64,000 nucleotides of DNA, taken from NCBI RefSeq assembly GCF_905404315.1, contig NC_066269.1, positions 16,669,304-16,733,303 on the forward strand, in the 5' to 3' direction. Source of the DNA: Leptidea sinapis (taxonomy: Eukaryota > Arthropoda > Insecta > Lepidoptera > Pieridae). Positions 20,116 through 29,275 of the stretch are shown here, one piece after another. The position numbers were made by a program, and so were the translations under genes. The notes under the pieces were generated by a model that did not search any database, was not told the DNA's origin, and saw nothing but the letters and a program-made list of their open reading frames with translations. The stretch's first letter is position 1, and every line of letters begins with the position of its first letter.

Positions 20116-21492
20116 GGCGACTTTACTTCTCGCCATAGTGTCCCACCTCTTTCTTATTGGGCATTCTTCGTCGAACGCTCCATGGCTTTGACGTTCAATT
20201 CCCGCTTTTTTACAGTTCAAGCAACTGGGCTTTTCCCCGGCTTTGTACTTTGGGCACTCATCCCGCATATGCCTTTCCCCACAGTGAGCGCATGCGCATG
20301 GCAGGTCAGCGTCATCCTTGCAATACTTCCGCCCATGGCCGTAGCCTAGGCACTTTGTGCATTGAATCAAGGGTGACTGATCTACCACCACCACCCTCTG
20401 CAAGTCGAGATGGATCCTTCCAGCTCGGGTGAGTACTTGCCACAATTTTGGGCTGGTTTGAAGTACTACATGATTTAGATGAGGATTTCGCGCTTTCCTT
20501 CTGTACTTGACGGCTATTTTTATGTCTTCTGGTTTCAGGTCTTTGAGAAGGTGTTTGTTTTGGGACTTAAGCGCCTCTAGGATATCTTCATCCGTATTCA
20601 CCATTAAGACGTCTTTGAGTTTGAGCAACGGATCCTTGTTGCTTGCGCAGCTTACCGTTAGCCCTTCTTCTCCTCTAAGTCTTTCGGCTATTTGGTTGAT
20701 CTGGTCCTTTGATGTGCTGCCCATAATAACCTTTTGGTTACTGGCTTTCCTTATTCTATCTACATTTATTCCCGTCTTTTTGGCATCTAGGGCTGTCCGT
20801 ACTCTTTCCAGAATTTCCCCACTTGTCTCGCTTTTTGATGAGGCCACAATAATCGAGTGTGTTGTCTTCCTGTCTTTCTTGTACCCTTGGTTTGTTTCTG
20901 CTTTAGCCTCTATATTGAAGTCTCCCGCTAGCGCTTTAGCGTACGTCATTTTGCCTATACCGTCTTCCATTCTTTTAATGGTTTCCGCAGTACTTTTACT
21001 TTCCTTCTCGAGGTCTTTAAGTTTCAGGTTAATGTCCTTTAGCCTATTTGTATTTTCCTCAAGAATTGCGGTTTGTTCGTCTATCTTGACCAGGAGGGGT
21101 GACGGAATGGGTGTTCTGTCCTCCGTTTGTGCTACTGCTGTTTGTTTTGGTGCTCCCTCTGATCCTTTCAAATTATTCAATTCTTCTTCACTTTCTTTGA
21201 CGAGGTGATATAGGCGCCTAATGGCGGTTGTGACTCCACTCTTGATTTCTGATTTTATATTTCTCGAATCCCCCAGATGTGCCATCGCCTTGAGGAGACA
21301 GTTTTTGGCTTCTTTTTCCCTCGATTCTTTCGACTCAGATGATTTGATTACTGTTGCTAACTCTTTACTTTTTTCGGAGTCTTGGCTTGCTGCCTGCTCC
21401 CATTCGCCTATACTACGTCTAACACCCGTAATTATTTTTATGTTATCTGATTCTGTTTTGGAGCCTTTAACCGGCGTCCTTATACCAAACAT
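20107..21492 (-). CDS. E3 ORF1: gag-like protein with three zinc knuckles
   Basis: 461 residues, identical to the ORF1 of E4 and E5. The N-terminus is MFGIRTPVKG, followed by VRRSIGEWE (about 25-33), a block shared with E6, E7 and E9. The helical block NIKSEIKSGVTTAIRRLYHL comes next, then a coiled-coil-like stretch (about 130-180). Zinc knuckles lie at about 378-445 (CTKCLGYGHGRKYC, CAHCGERHMRDEC, CLNC...H...C). The protein ends VAYC. ORF1 stays open although ORF2 is interrupted. Confidence 0.9.
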   Translation of the reverse strand: MFGIRTPVKGSKTESDNIKIITGVRRSIGEWEQAASQDSEKSKELATVIKSSESKESREKEAKNCLLKAMAHLGDSRNIKSEIKSGVTTAIRRLYHLVKESEEELNNLKGSEGAPKQTAVAQTEDRTPIPSPLLVKIDEQTAILEENTNRLKDINLKLKDLEKESKSTAETIKRMEDGIGKMTYAKALAGDFNIEAKAETNQGYKKDRKTTHSIIVASSKSETSGEILERVRTALDAKKTGINVDRIRKASNQKVIMGSTSKDQINQIAERLRGEEGLTVSCASNKDPLLKLKDVLMVNTDEDILEALKSQNKHLLKDLKPEDIKIAVKYRRKARNPHLNHVVLQTSPKLWQVLTRAGRIHLDLQRVVVVDQSPLIQCTKCLGYGHGRKYCKDDADLPCACAHCGERHMRDECPKYKAGEKPSCLNCKKAGIERQSHGAFDEECPIRKRWDTMARSKVAYC

Positions 21493-21583
21493 AATGAGGT
21501 GTCGGGTTTTGTCAAGGCTGTCAAAATAGGTAGGTCGAGTATCGTCAAGTCAATCAGAGTCAATAGACAAAATAATTGGTTTC

Positions 21584-21996
21584 CTTAAAACTAGGGTCTA
21601 TCCCCAATAGGGTGATGACCGTGTCAAGCGTTGTAAACGTGACAAAAGTCACACGTCAATAAAAAATAAAATTACGCATATATTTACTTAAAACTAGGGT
21701 CTATCCCCAATAGGGTGATGACCGTGTCAAGCGTAGTAAGAGATAAATTAACACAGTATATTTACTTAAAACTAGGATCTATCCCCAATAGGGTGATGAC
21801 CGTGTCAAGCGTAGTAAGAGATAAATTAACACAGTATATTTACTTAAAACTAGGATCTATCCCCAATAGGGTGATGACCGTGTCAAGTGTAGTAAGCGGC
21901 GTGACAAAAAATCACACGTCAATAAAAGATAAAATAACACGCTGTATTTACTTAAAACTAGGGTCTATCCCCAATAGGGCGATAGCCGCGTCATGG
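21584..21996. repeat. Five-unit tandem repeat in E3 5'UTR
   Basis: Five units of about 77-107 bp begin CTTAAAACTAGGGTCTATCC and contain CCCAATAGGGTGATGACCGT. The middle units are short (77 bp); the outer ones carry an extra segment with 'gtgacaaa' and 'tcacacgtcaataaaa'. Copies sit at 29367-29779 (E4) and 37147-37559 (E5). Confidence 0.9.
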
Positions 21997-23073
21997 ACAA
22001 TAATTATTGGCGTAATATACAGATTAAAATAAAAACAACAAGTATGCCTTACTCTATTCACCACCTAAAAAGATGTGAGTTGTTATGAAGAGATAACAAA
22101 AGCTTTTGAAAATGTCCACTTATTCTCCGAGAGAAAAAAAAAAAAAAACTAATATGCTAAAAGAATATATCTTCGTCGCTGAGCTTAATGCTGAAATTCC
22201 CGTCAAAATCGGCTACGAAACTTCGGAGTTACTGTTGGTTCTTTACTGCTGTACTATCAGAAATTTTTCTAAGTCCAAAGGGAATTTTGGGGGTAGGGGG
22301 CTGAGACTATGCCGAAATGATCGGGGAGGGTCCAAAGGGGTTCACCTAAGTGTAGCCGTGGGGGGGGTTGATAGGGGGGGGGAGGGGTAAAATTTTGTTA
22401 TTTTTGCTCTAGCACCCCTAGTTTTCGAGATATTTACAAAACAAGTTTTAGTGCGGTTGGTTTCCGAAACAGGTAATTTTGAAAAATTTTTTGTGAATTA
22501 TTTTACTTAAGCAAAAATTTTGCAAAAAATATAATTAACTTTGTAATGAACCGTAGTTTCCTATCCGATGTCGAATTATGGATTTCTCTTTATATATCAG
22601 TGAATTTAATTTTTTGAATTTAGGGGGTTGAAAACAAAAACCGCAAATAACCACAAAAAGCGCCAAAAATATGCTAAAAAATTAAATGCCGGTAATAACA
22701 GTATTTTTATCGAATAAAGAGCAATTTTAGACACCCCTGGGCGTTGGAATTTTTAAATTCTTTTACTTTTTGTAAATTTTGAAAAATTCGAAAAAACTCA
22801 AAAAAATATTAGGGATGTCCGAAATAAGTCGAATTTGGGCTCTATTTACTCGCGAAAATTCGGAGAATAAGGTTCTCGAGTCAGAATTAACAAATAACTA
22901 TTAAAATATATAACTATATGTAAAAACTATTGTCCATATATAAAAGAACTTCCTGACGGGCTAGCTCTTCACAGGATGGTCCGATTTTCTTTCTGGAAAC
23001 GTCAAAATTTTTCTTGCGGCGAGATCTATCCAACGTGGTATGTCAAGGTGTTCTATTCCCACGGGAACACTGA

Positions 23074-23395
23074 CCACGTGCCACGTGGTTTCCAGAAAAA
23101 TTCTCTTAAAATCACTGTGGTTGGTCGAAAAATTTCGTCCGGGGTATCAAATTGTTTGTCTTGATGAAGCCGAACGTTTGGTGATATTTAATTTGTAGGT
23201 CGTCGCTTTGGTTTTCGAGAAAAATCGATTAACAGTTATTTATTGAGGTTATTTCTGGTTTTTTCCATATAAAACCTTTTCCACCAGTCCGATTTTGGAA
23301 AACGATATGTTGTTTTCTTTGTCTTGGCACGGTGTGTCTGATGGTGTATCGCACTTGTAGCGATAATGATGTTTTTGGGCAACACGTGCCACGTG
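23074..23395. promoter_or_regulatory. Paired CACGTG palindromes, E3 5'UTR
   Basis: CCACGTGCCACGTGG at 23074-23088 and CACGTGCCACGTG at 23383-23395, 309 bp apart. Each is two E-boxes forming a near-perfect palindrome. The pair and its spacing recur in E9, a different family. bHLH factors bind CACGTG; a role here is inferred. Confidence 0.5.
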
Positions 23396-23747
23396 TAAAT
23401 TCACTTTTTTTTTTTTTTTTCCCTGATTTTTCCTGAACGCCTGATCGGAAAAATCTCGAAAAAGGCTGGGAATGTACAGCACGTCACGGCGCAACAGATG
23501 CCACCCAAAAAGGTATGGGGTACCGCTTTACTTTAGTCGGCGTACGCACTTCTTTTAAATTTTTCTTCCAAAAACACTGTTTTTTGCAAATTTTTATCGA
23601 TATTGATATCGTTGAATTCGTCGTCGCAAGGCGCATCCAACGATATGTCACAACGCTGTGCACTTCACAAATTTTCCACTTCTAATATTTTTCGACTGCG
23701 GAGCAACGCGATTCTGCTGCTAACTCGTCCGGGTTCCGGATGCGACT

Positions 23748-23881
23748 GGTTAGGTTAGGTTAGGTTAGGTTAGGTTAGGTTAGGTTAGGTTAGGTTAGGT
23801 TAGGTTAGGTTAGGTTAGGTTAGGTTAGGTTAGGTTAGGTTAGGTTAGGTTAGGTTAGGTTAGGTTAGGTTAGGTTAGGTT

Positions 23882-23884
<3 letters not shown>
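23748..23884 (+). repeat. Telomeric (TTAGG)n tract between E3 and E4
   Basis: Uninterrupted TTAGG, followed by the 28-nt poly-T of E4. Confidence 0.97.
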
Positions 23885-23912
<28 letters not shown>

Positions 23913-24156
23913 CCTACTCGGCCTACCCCCCGACACTCGTGGTGCGGGTCGTTGATCTATCTAATCACTCTTCTACCATTCATACTTCTCTTAATAAAAC
24001 AATTTTAACCTTTATTTGTAGAATCCTTCCTACTTAAATCTAAGACTTAGGCTACTATTTACATGATATGAAACATACGCTGCATCACGCGCTCCGTGTT
24101 GCGCGCACCGCAGAACAGAGCGCCTGCACTTCACCGGCAATATTCTCGATTAATAT

Positions 24157-27100
24157 TTATGGGCGAGCGGGGTTTCGCTGTTCTGCGGGACCCGCTTCAC
24201 TTTCGCTTTTGTTTATTTCTTTTACATAGCGTATTATTTTTTCACAATACTTTTCCAGATGCGATCTGTGACTGGTTAGTATTTCGGGTAACCTCTCCTG
24301 AGTAACCCTCATTCCAATCTCGTGTTCCAGATCGCACCTGGAGGATGCAAATATCGGGCAGTCAAGAAGAAGGTGCTCTACAGTCTGTTCACTGTCGTCG
24401 TCACAGATACAAGATGGATTGTTTCTGACTTTGAATCTGCATAGATAGTGTGCAAATGCTCCATGTCCAGTTAGAATCTGCACCATCTGGGGGGTGAAGC
24501 GCTTCTCCTTAAGTAATTTATACGCTGATCTTATGTTTTTAATAAATATTTTTGTCACCTGTGCTGTTTCACCTCCCAGATAGCGCTCATTCCATGTTTT
24601 CAAAGTACTCAGTCTTTTTTGTCTTTTTATGTAGGACAACGGGTATGCTGTATATTCCATACGTGTCTTGGATTTGTCGGCCGCCTCCTTTGCTAGCATG
24701 TCTGCTCTTTCATTTCCCGGCGTGCCGATGTGTGCCTTAACCCAAAAGAGCTCTATTTGGGTATCGTTGCTCCGACATTCCTCTAATTTTCGACGAATAG
24801 CCGTCACCTGGGGGTCGAGACATTGTCCACTCGCTATGGCCTCCAGCGATGACATTGAGTCACTATATATTTGAGTGTCACATTTTTTGTGAGTGGCATG
24901 TGTGACTGCACTTCGCAAGGCTGCTAGTTCAGCTTGGTAGACGGTACAGTATGGTGCCAGTTTTATTTTCCTACTTGTGACCTCTCTTCCGTCTTTCCAT
25001 TCCGACCAAGCTGCACCCACCCCTGTTTCAGTTTTACTTCCGTCAGTGAATATTTGTGCGCCTCCACGTCTATCTATTTCACTCGGATCGTTTGTCATCG
25101 AGTATGTCACTCGTATTTGTTTTGCCGGATGCGGGAGATCAGTGTATGGAGTGCGTTGCTCTACTTCCTCGCTCTCTATGGGAGATATACCTTTCCTCGC
25201 TGCATACACCTCCGCAGCCTCTTTGATACGTAGATCGAGGGGAAGTATTCCCGCCAGCAAGGTGGCGCCATTCAAAGAGACCGTGCGGTATGTTCTGGCG
25301 ATCTTCTGTGCGAAGCTTCGTTGTATGCGGTAAAGGTGTTTTTGCATGCAAAGCTTCTTTGCAGCTGGGGCCCAAACGGCCGCGGCGTACAGCATTATGG
25401 GCTCAATAATCGCGATGTAAATGGTCGCAATTATTTCCGAGTTGAGACCCCAGTCTATTTTTGCGGCTTTGGACACCTGTTTATATATGTTTATACACTT
25501 TTGGCATTGAGATTTTATGTGCCTATTAAAGGTAAGTCCTGCGTCAATGTATACCCCTAGTATTTTTATGTGATCCTCGATGGTGATGGGTGTTCTGTCC
25601 ATAGTAAGGTGCGGAGTGTCAAACTTGAGCTTCCTAGTTACCACCATTGCTTTGGTTTTGTGGGCAGCAAATTTCAGCTTGTTTGACACTCCCCATCGAT
25701 GAATACGTGCCAAGACTTTATTTGCCTTATTCTGGACTTCCTGCCCCGTTTCCCCATCGAAGATCAGCAGGACGTCATCCGCAAAGGCTTGCACGTAATC
25801 TCCATTGCTTTCTAGGTCCTTAAGCAGTGGGTCAAGTAATAGGTTCCACATCATTGGTCCCCCGATGGACCCCTGTACACAGCCTTTTGTTGTTTTCTTC
25901 TCAACTGTTTGACCCGCGTAATTTAATTTAATGCTTCTTCTGGTGAGGTAACTGTCCATCACTCTTCTTATGTTTAAAGGGCATTTCTCTTCGGCGAGTC
26001 GGACTCTAATCTTTGGCCACCAGGCATTGTCAAAGGCGCCCTCTATGTCGAGTGAAACGATCGTGACTATTCTTTTTTGCTTCAGCTGTTGGCGTGTATG
26101 TTCGACTGCTGCATAGAGGGCGTCCTCGGTACTGCGTTGTGGCATGAATCCGTATTGTCACCTACTGATCCTTGGTACTAGATGCCATTTCAGAGGTCCT
26201 ACGATGATTTTCTCATACACCTTTCCCAATACAGGTAGTAGGCCAATTGGTCTGTGTGCCTTGGGATCGGTGTAGTCGGACTTTCCTGGTTTCCTGATGA
26301 CTACCACAGATGCCATCTTCCATTTTTCAGGAAAGTACCCTAATTCAAGGCACTTGTTCAACAGCGCTAAATATATCTGTGGAACCGCATTTATAGCGTT
26401 CACGCATATATCGGCTGTGAAGCCATCTTCCCCGGGTGCTTTTTTCGGGTTGAAGCTGTGAGCTGCACTCAGGACTTCCGGCATGGTAATGGGTGGGTCA
26501 CAGGCTAAGTTGTGGTCCTCTCCATTAACCTCTTCGGCTTTTTCCCTTACGAGCCTATGCTCATCAGTTTCCCCTTCTTCGCTGTCATCTGGAAAGAATA
26601 TTTGGGCCAGTAGTTCAGCAGATTCCCTTTCGTCTCTGTATCGTCCGTCTTTTTGTAATGGCAGATCTTCTTTTCTCTTCTCTGTCTTTCTGATTATTCT
26701 GTGTATTTTATCCCACATCGATTCTTTTTCTTGCTGGGTGCAGAATTTCTTCCAGCTTGCAGTCTGTGCGTTTCTGGCTTCCTTTTCATAATTTTCCTTC
26801 GATTCCAAATATTCTGCTATAACTTTAGGCCTTCTACTCTCTGCTGCACATCTAATTCTTCGCTTCAATGTAGCGACTTGTTTCTTGAGTGCGCCTAGCT
26901 CTTCTGTCCACCATGCCATTTTTGGTTTTGAGTTTTTCCCTATCCTCGGTATAGCCGCTTCACACGCCTCTGTTATAATGTCTGTAAATTTTTCCACTAT
27001 TTCTTCCACTTCTGTTGTATCTTGGATGTTCTCAATATTTTCCTTTGTTATCAGTTTCTCAAAAAGTTTCTCTGTGATTTTTTCTTTAAATGTTTGCCAG

Positions 27101-27891
27101 TTTGCTTTCTTGGTATTATATTTCCTCGTTCTTCCTAAAATTTTGGTCTTGTCTGGCTTGTTCAATTTTATTTCAAACTCAATGGCATTGTGGTCAGAAG
27201 AGGTTAAATCGGGGTTGATCTTCCAATCCTCTATGTGTGCGAGGAGGTCTTCAGTGCATAGAGTGACATCGATGTGGCTAGAGATCCTCTTTCCCAGTCT
27301 GACTGTATCGTATGTTGGGTCTTGCCCATTGTTCAGAATGTGTAGCCCAAACTGATTTATTTTGGTTTCGAGGACCTCTCCTCTTTTGTCAACTACGGAA
27401 CCTCCCCACCATGGATTCTTGGCGTTCGCGTCCCCACCCAAGATCACTCTGTTTTGAAGAGTTGCCAAGATATATTCCATCCGGTCAAGGTGCGGGCTTA
27501 TGTCTCTCAGGTTTGGTTCGATGTAAAAAGAGACCACGGCAATATCCCATTTGGTCGTCTTGAGCAGCACTGGTACAATGTCAGTAGTGGTTTGTGCGGG
27601 GTATTGGGTGATATCAATACTCTCATCAAAAACCATTATTGCCGCTCTGACGACTTCCTTTTCCGGAGGATTGTTGCATTGCACTATTCTTACCCCTCTA
27701 TAATCCTTCATTTTTCCTATCGCTCCTATATACGGCTCTTGCACTATTGCTACTGCAACGTTTTTTGAGCGGGCCTCTATTATAAGCTCGGTAGTCGCCA
27801 GTTCCTTCTTCTGCAGGTTAGCCTGAATTATTTTATAGTGTTTGTGTTGCCCAAGTGAGTTGTTAGCTGTTTCCTCCGCATGTACTGTCTC
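24157..27891 (-). pseudogene. E4 ORF2: single in-frame TGA in the RT domain
   Basis: Open in one frame from the ORF1 junction to the end except for TGA at 26158-26160, between PRISR and QYGFMPQRST. The upstream half holds EN (QEPYIG, GGDANAKNPWWGG, SDHN), the linker and the start of RT (KKAPGEDGF, RPIGLLPVLGK). The downstream half holds SLDIEGAFD, GCVQGSIGGP, FADD, RNase H and the C-terminal Cys/His motif. Six bases separate the flanking conserved residues, as in intact families, so this is a substitution and not a frameshift. Readthrough of TGA would restore one protein, but nothing here demonstrates that. Confidence 0.9.
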
Positions 27892-27898
27892 AGCAATA
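27888..27898 (-). promoter_or_regulatory. ORF1/ORF2 recoding junction, E4 (TATTGCTGAGA)
   Basis: Identical to E3: the ORF1 stop TGA, with ORF2 continuing in the +1 frame and no ATG. Confidence 0.55.
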
Positions 27899-29275
27899 GG
27901 CGACTTTACTTCTCGCCATAGTGTCCCACCTCTTTCTTATTGGGCATTCTTCGTCGAACGCTCCATGGCTTTGACGTTCAATTCCCGCTTTTTTACAGTT
28001 CAAGCAACTGGGCTTTTCCCCGGCTTTGTACTTTGGGCACTCATCCCGCATATGCCTTTCCCCACAGTGAGCGCATGCGCATGGCAGGTCAGCGTCATCC
28101 TTGCAATACTTCCGCCCATGGCCGTAGCCTAGGCACTTTGTGCATTGAATCAAGGGTGACTGATCTACCACCACCACCCTCTGCAAGTCGAGATGGATCC
28201 TTCCAGCTCGGGTGAGTACTTGCCACAATTTTGGGCTGGTTTGAAGTACTACATGATTTAGATGAGGATTTCGCGCTTTCCTTCTGTACTTGACGGCTAT
28301 TTTTATGTCTTCTGGTTTCAGGTCTTTGAGAAGGTGTTTGTTTTGGGACTTAAGCGCCTCTAGGATATCTTCATCCGTATTCACCATTAAGACGTCTTTG
28401 AGTTTGAGCAACGGATCCTTGTTGCTTGCGCAGCTTACCGTTAGCCCTTCTTCTCCTCTAAGTCTTTCGGCTATTTGGTTGATCTGGTCCTTTGATGTGC
28501 TGCCCATAATAACCTTTTGGTTACTGGCTTTCCTTATTCTATCTACATTTATTCCCGTCTTTTTGGCATCTAGGGCTGTCCGTACTCTTTCCAGAATTTC
28601 CCCACTTGTCTCGCTTTTTGATGAGGCCACAATAATCGAGTGTGTTGTCTTCCTGTCTTTCTTGTACCCTTGGTTTGTTTCTGCTTTAGCCTCTATATTG
28701 AAGTCTCCCGCTAGCGCTTTAGCGTACGTCATTTTGCCTATACCGTCTTCCATTCTTTTAATGGTTTCCGCAGTACTTTTACTTTCCTTCTCGAGGTCTT
28801 TAAGTTTCAGGTTAATGTCCTTTAGCCTATTTGTATTTTCCTCAAGAATTGCGGTTTGTTCGTCTATCTTGACCAGGAGGGGTGACGGAATGGGTGTTCT
28901 GTCCTCCGTTTGTGCTACTGCTGTTTGTTTTGGTGCTCCCTCTGATCCTTTCAAATTATTCAATTCTTCTTCACTTTCTTTGACGAGGTGATATAGGCGC
29001 CTAATGGCGGTTGTGACTCCACTCTTGATTTCTGATTTTATATTTCTCGAATCCCCCAGATGTGCCATCGCCTTGAGGAGACAGTTTTTGGCTTCTTTTT
29101 CCCTCGATTCTTTCGACTCAGATGATTTGATTACTGTTGCTAACTCTTTACTTTTTTCGGAGTCTTGGCTTGCTGCCTGCTCCCATTCGCCTATACTACG
29201 TCTAACACCCGTAATTATTTTTATGTTATCTGATTCTGTTTTGGAGCCTTTAACCGGCGTCCTTATACCAAACAT
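27890..29275 (-). CDS. E4 ORF1: gag-like protein with three zinc knuckles
   Basis: 461 residues, identical in sequence to E3 ORF1 (MFGIRTPVKG start, VRRSIGEWE, three zinc knuckles at about 378-445, VAYC end). With no change across three copies, the duplications must be very recent or homogenised. Confidence 0.9.
   Translation of the reverse strand: MFGIRTPVKGSKTESDNIKIITGVRRSIGEWEQAASQDSEKSKELATVIKSSESKESREKEAKNCLLKAMAHLGDSRNIKSEIKSGVTTAIRRLYHLVKESEEELNNLKGSEGAPKQTAVAQTEDRTPIPSPLLVKIDEQTAILEENTNRLKDINLKLKDLEKESKSTAETIKRMEDGIGKMTYAKALAGDFNIEAKAETNQGYKKDRKTTHSIIVASSKSETSGEILERVRTALDAKKTGINVDRIRKASNQKVIMGSTSKDQINQIAERLRGEEGLTVSCASNKDPLLKLKDVLMVNTDEDILEALKSQNKHLLKDLKPEDIKIAVKYRRKARNPHLNHVVLQTSPKLWQVLTRAGRIHLDLQRVVVVDQSPLIQCTKCLGYGHGRKYCKDDADLPCACAHCGERHMRDECPKYKAGEKPSCLNCKKAGIERQSHGAFDEECPIRKRWDTMARSKVAYC

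Larger units (their letters stand above)
16103..23747 (-). mobile_element. E3: TRAS-like retrotransposon, unit 1 of a three-unit array
   Basis: 28-nt poly(A) tail (16103-16130), 3'UTR (16131-16374), broken ORF2, intact ORF1 and a 2.25-kb 5'UTR (21493-23747) holding a tandem repeat. It is nearly identical to E4 and E5 along its length, but has a shorter A-run in the 5'UTR and private single-base indels in ORF2. The 5' end is CCAGTCGCATCC on the element strand. Confidence 0.93.
21493..23747 (-). promoter_or_regulatory. E3 5'UTR
   Basis: Contains a five-unit tandem repeat (21584-21996), an A-run (about 22132-22148), a G-rich block also found in E9 (about 22262-22440), the shared motif (22830-22840) and two CACGTG palindromes. 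No gene is supported; the 105-aa and 94-aa frames are repeat translations. Confidence 0.7.

Noticed and set aside
20507..21208. 233-codon + strand ORF opposite E3 ORF1 (repeated in E4 and E5)
   Set aside because: Ser/Leu-rich antisense of the helical, Lys/Glu-rich ORF1; length follows from codon bias on the sense strand.
21584..21996. Possible CRISPR-like array
   Set aside because: Direct tandem units of unequal length with near-identical 'spacers' inside an insect retrotransposon UTR; no cas genes and the wrong kind of organism.
21715..22032. 105-codon ORF with repeated peptide MTVSSVVRDKLTQYIYLKLG
   Set aside because: It is the translation of the 5'UTR tandem repeat and is on the antisense strand of the element.
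23398..23422. T run inside the E3 5'UTR as another poly(A) tail
   Set aside because: Not joined to TTAGG and lies inside a UTR that is homologous on both sides in E9; it is a variable homopolymer.
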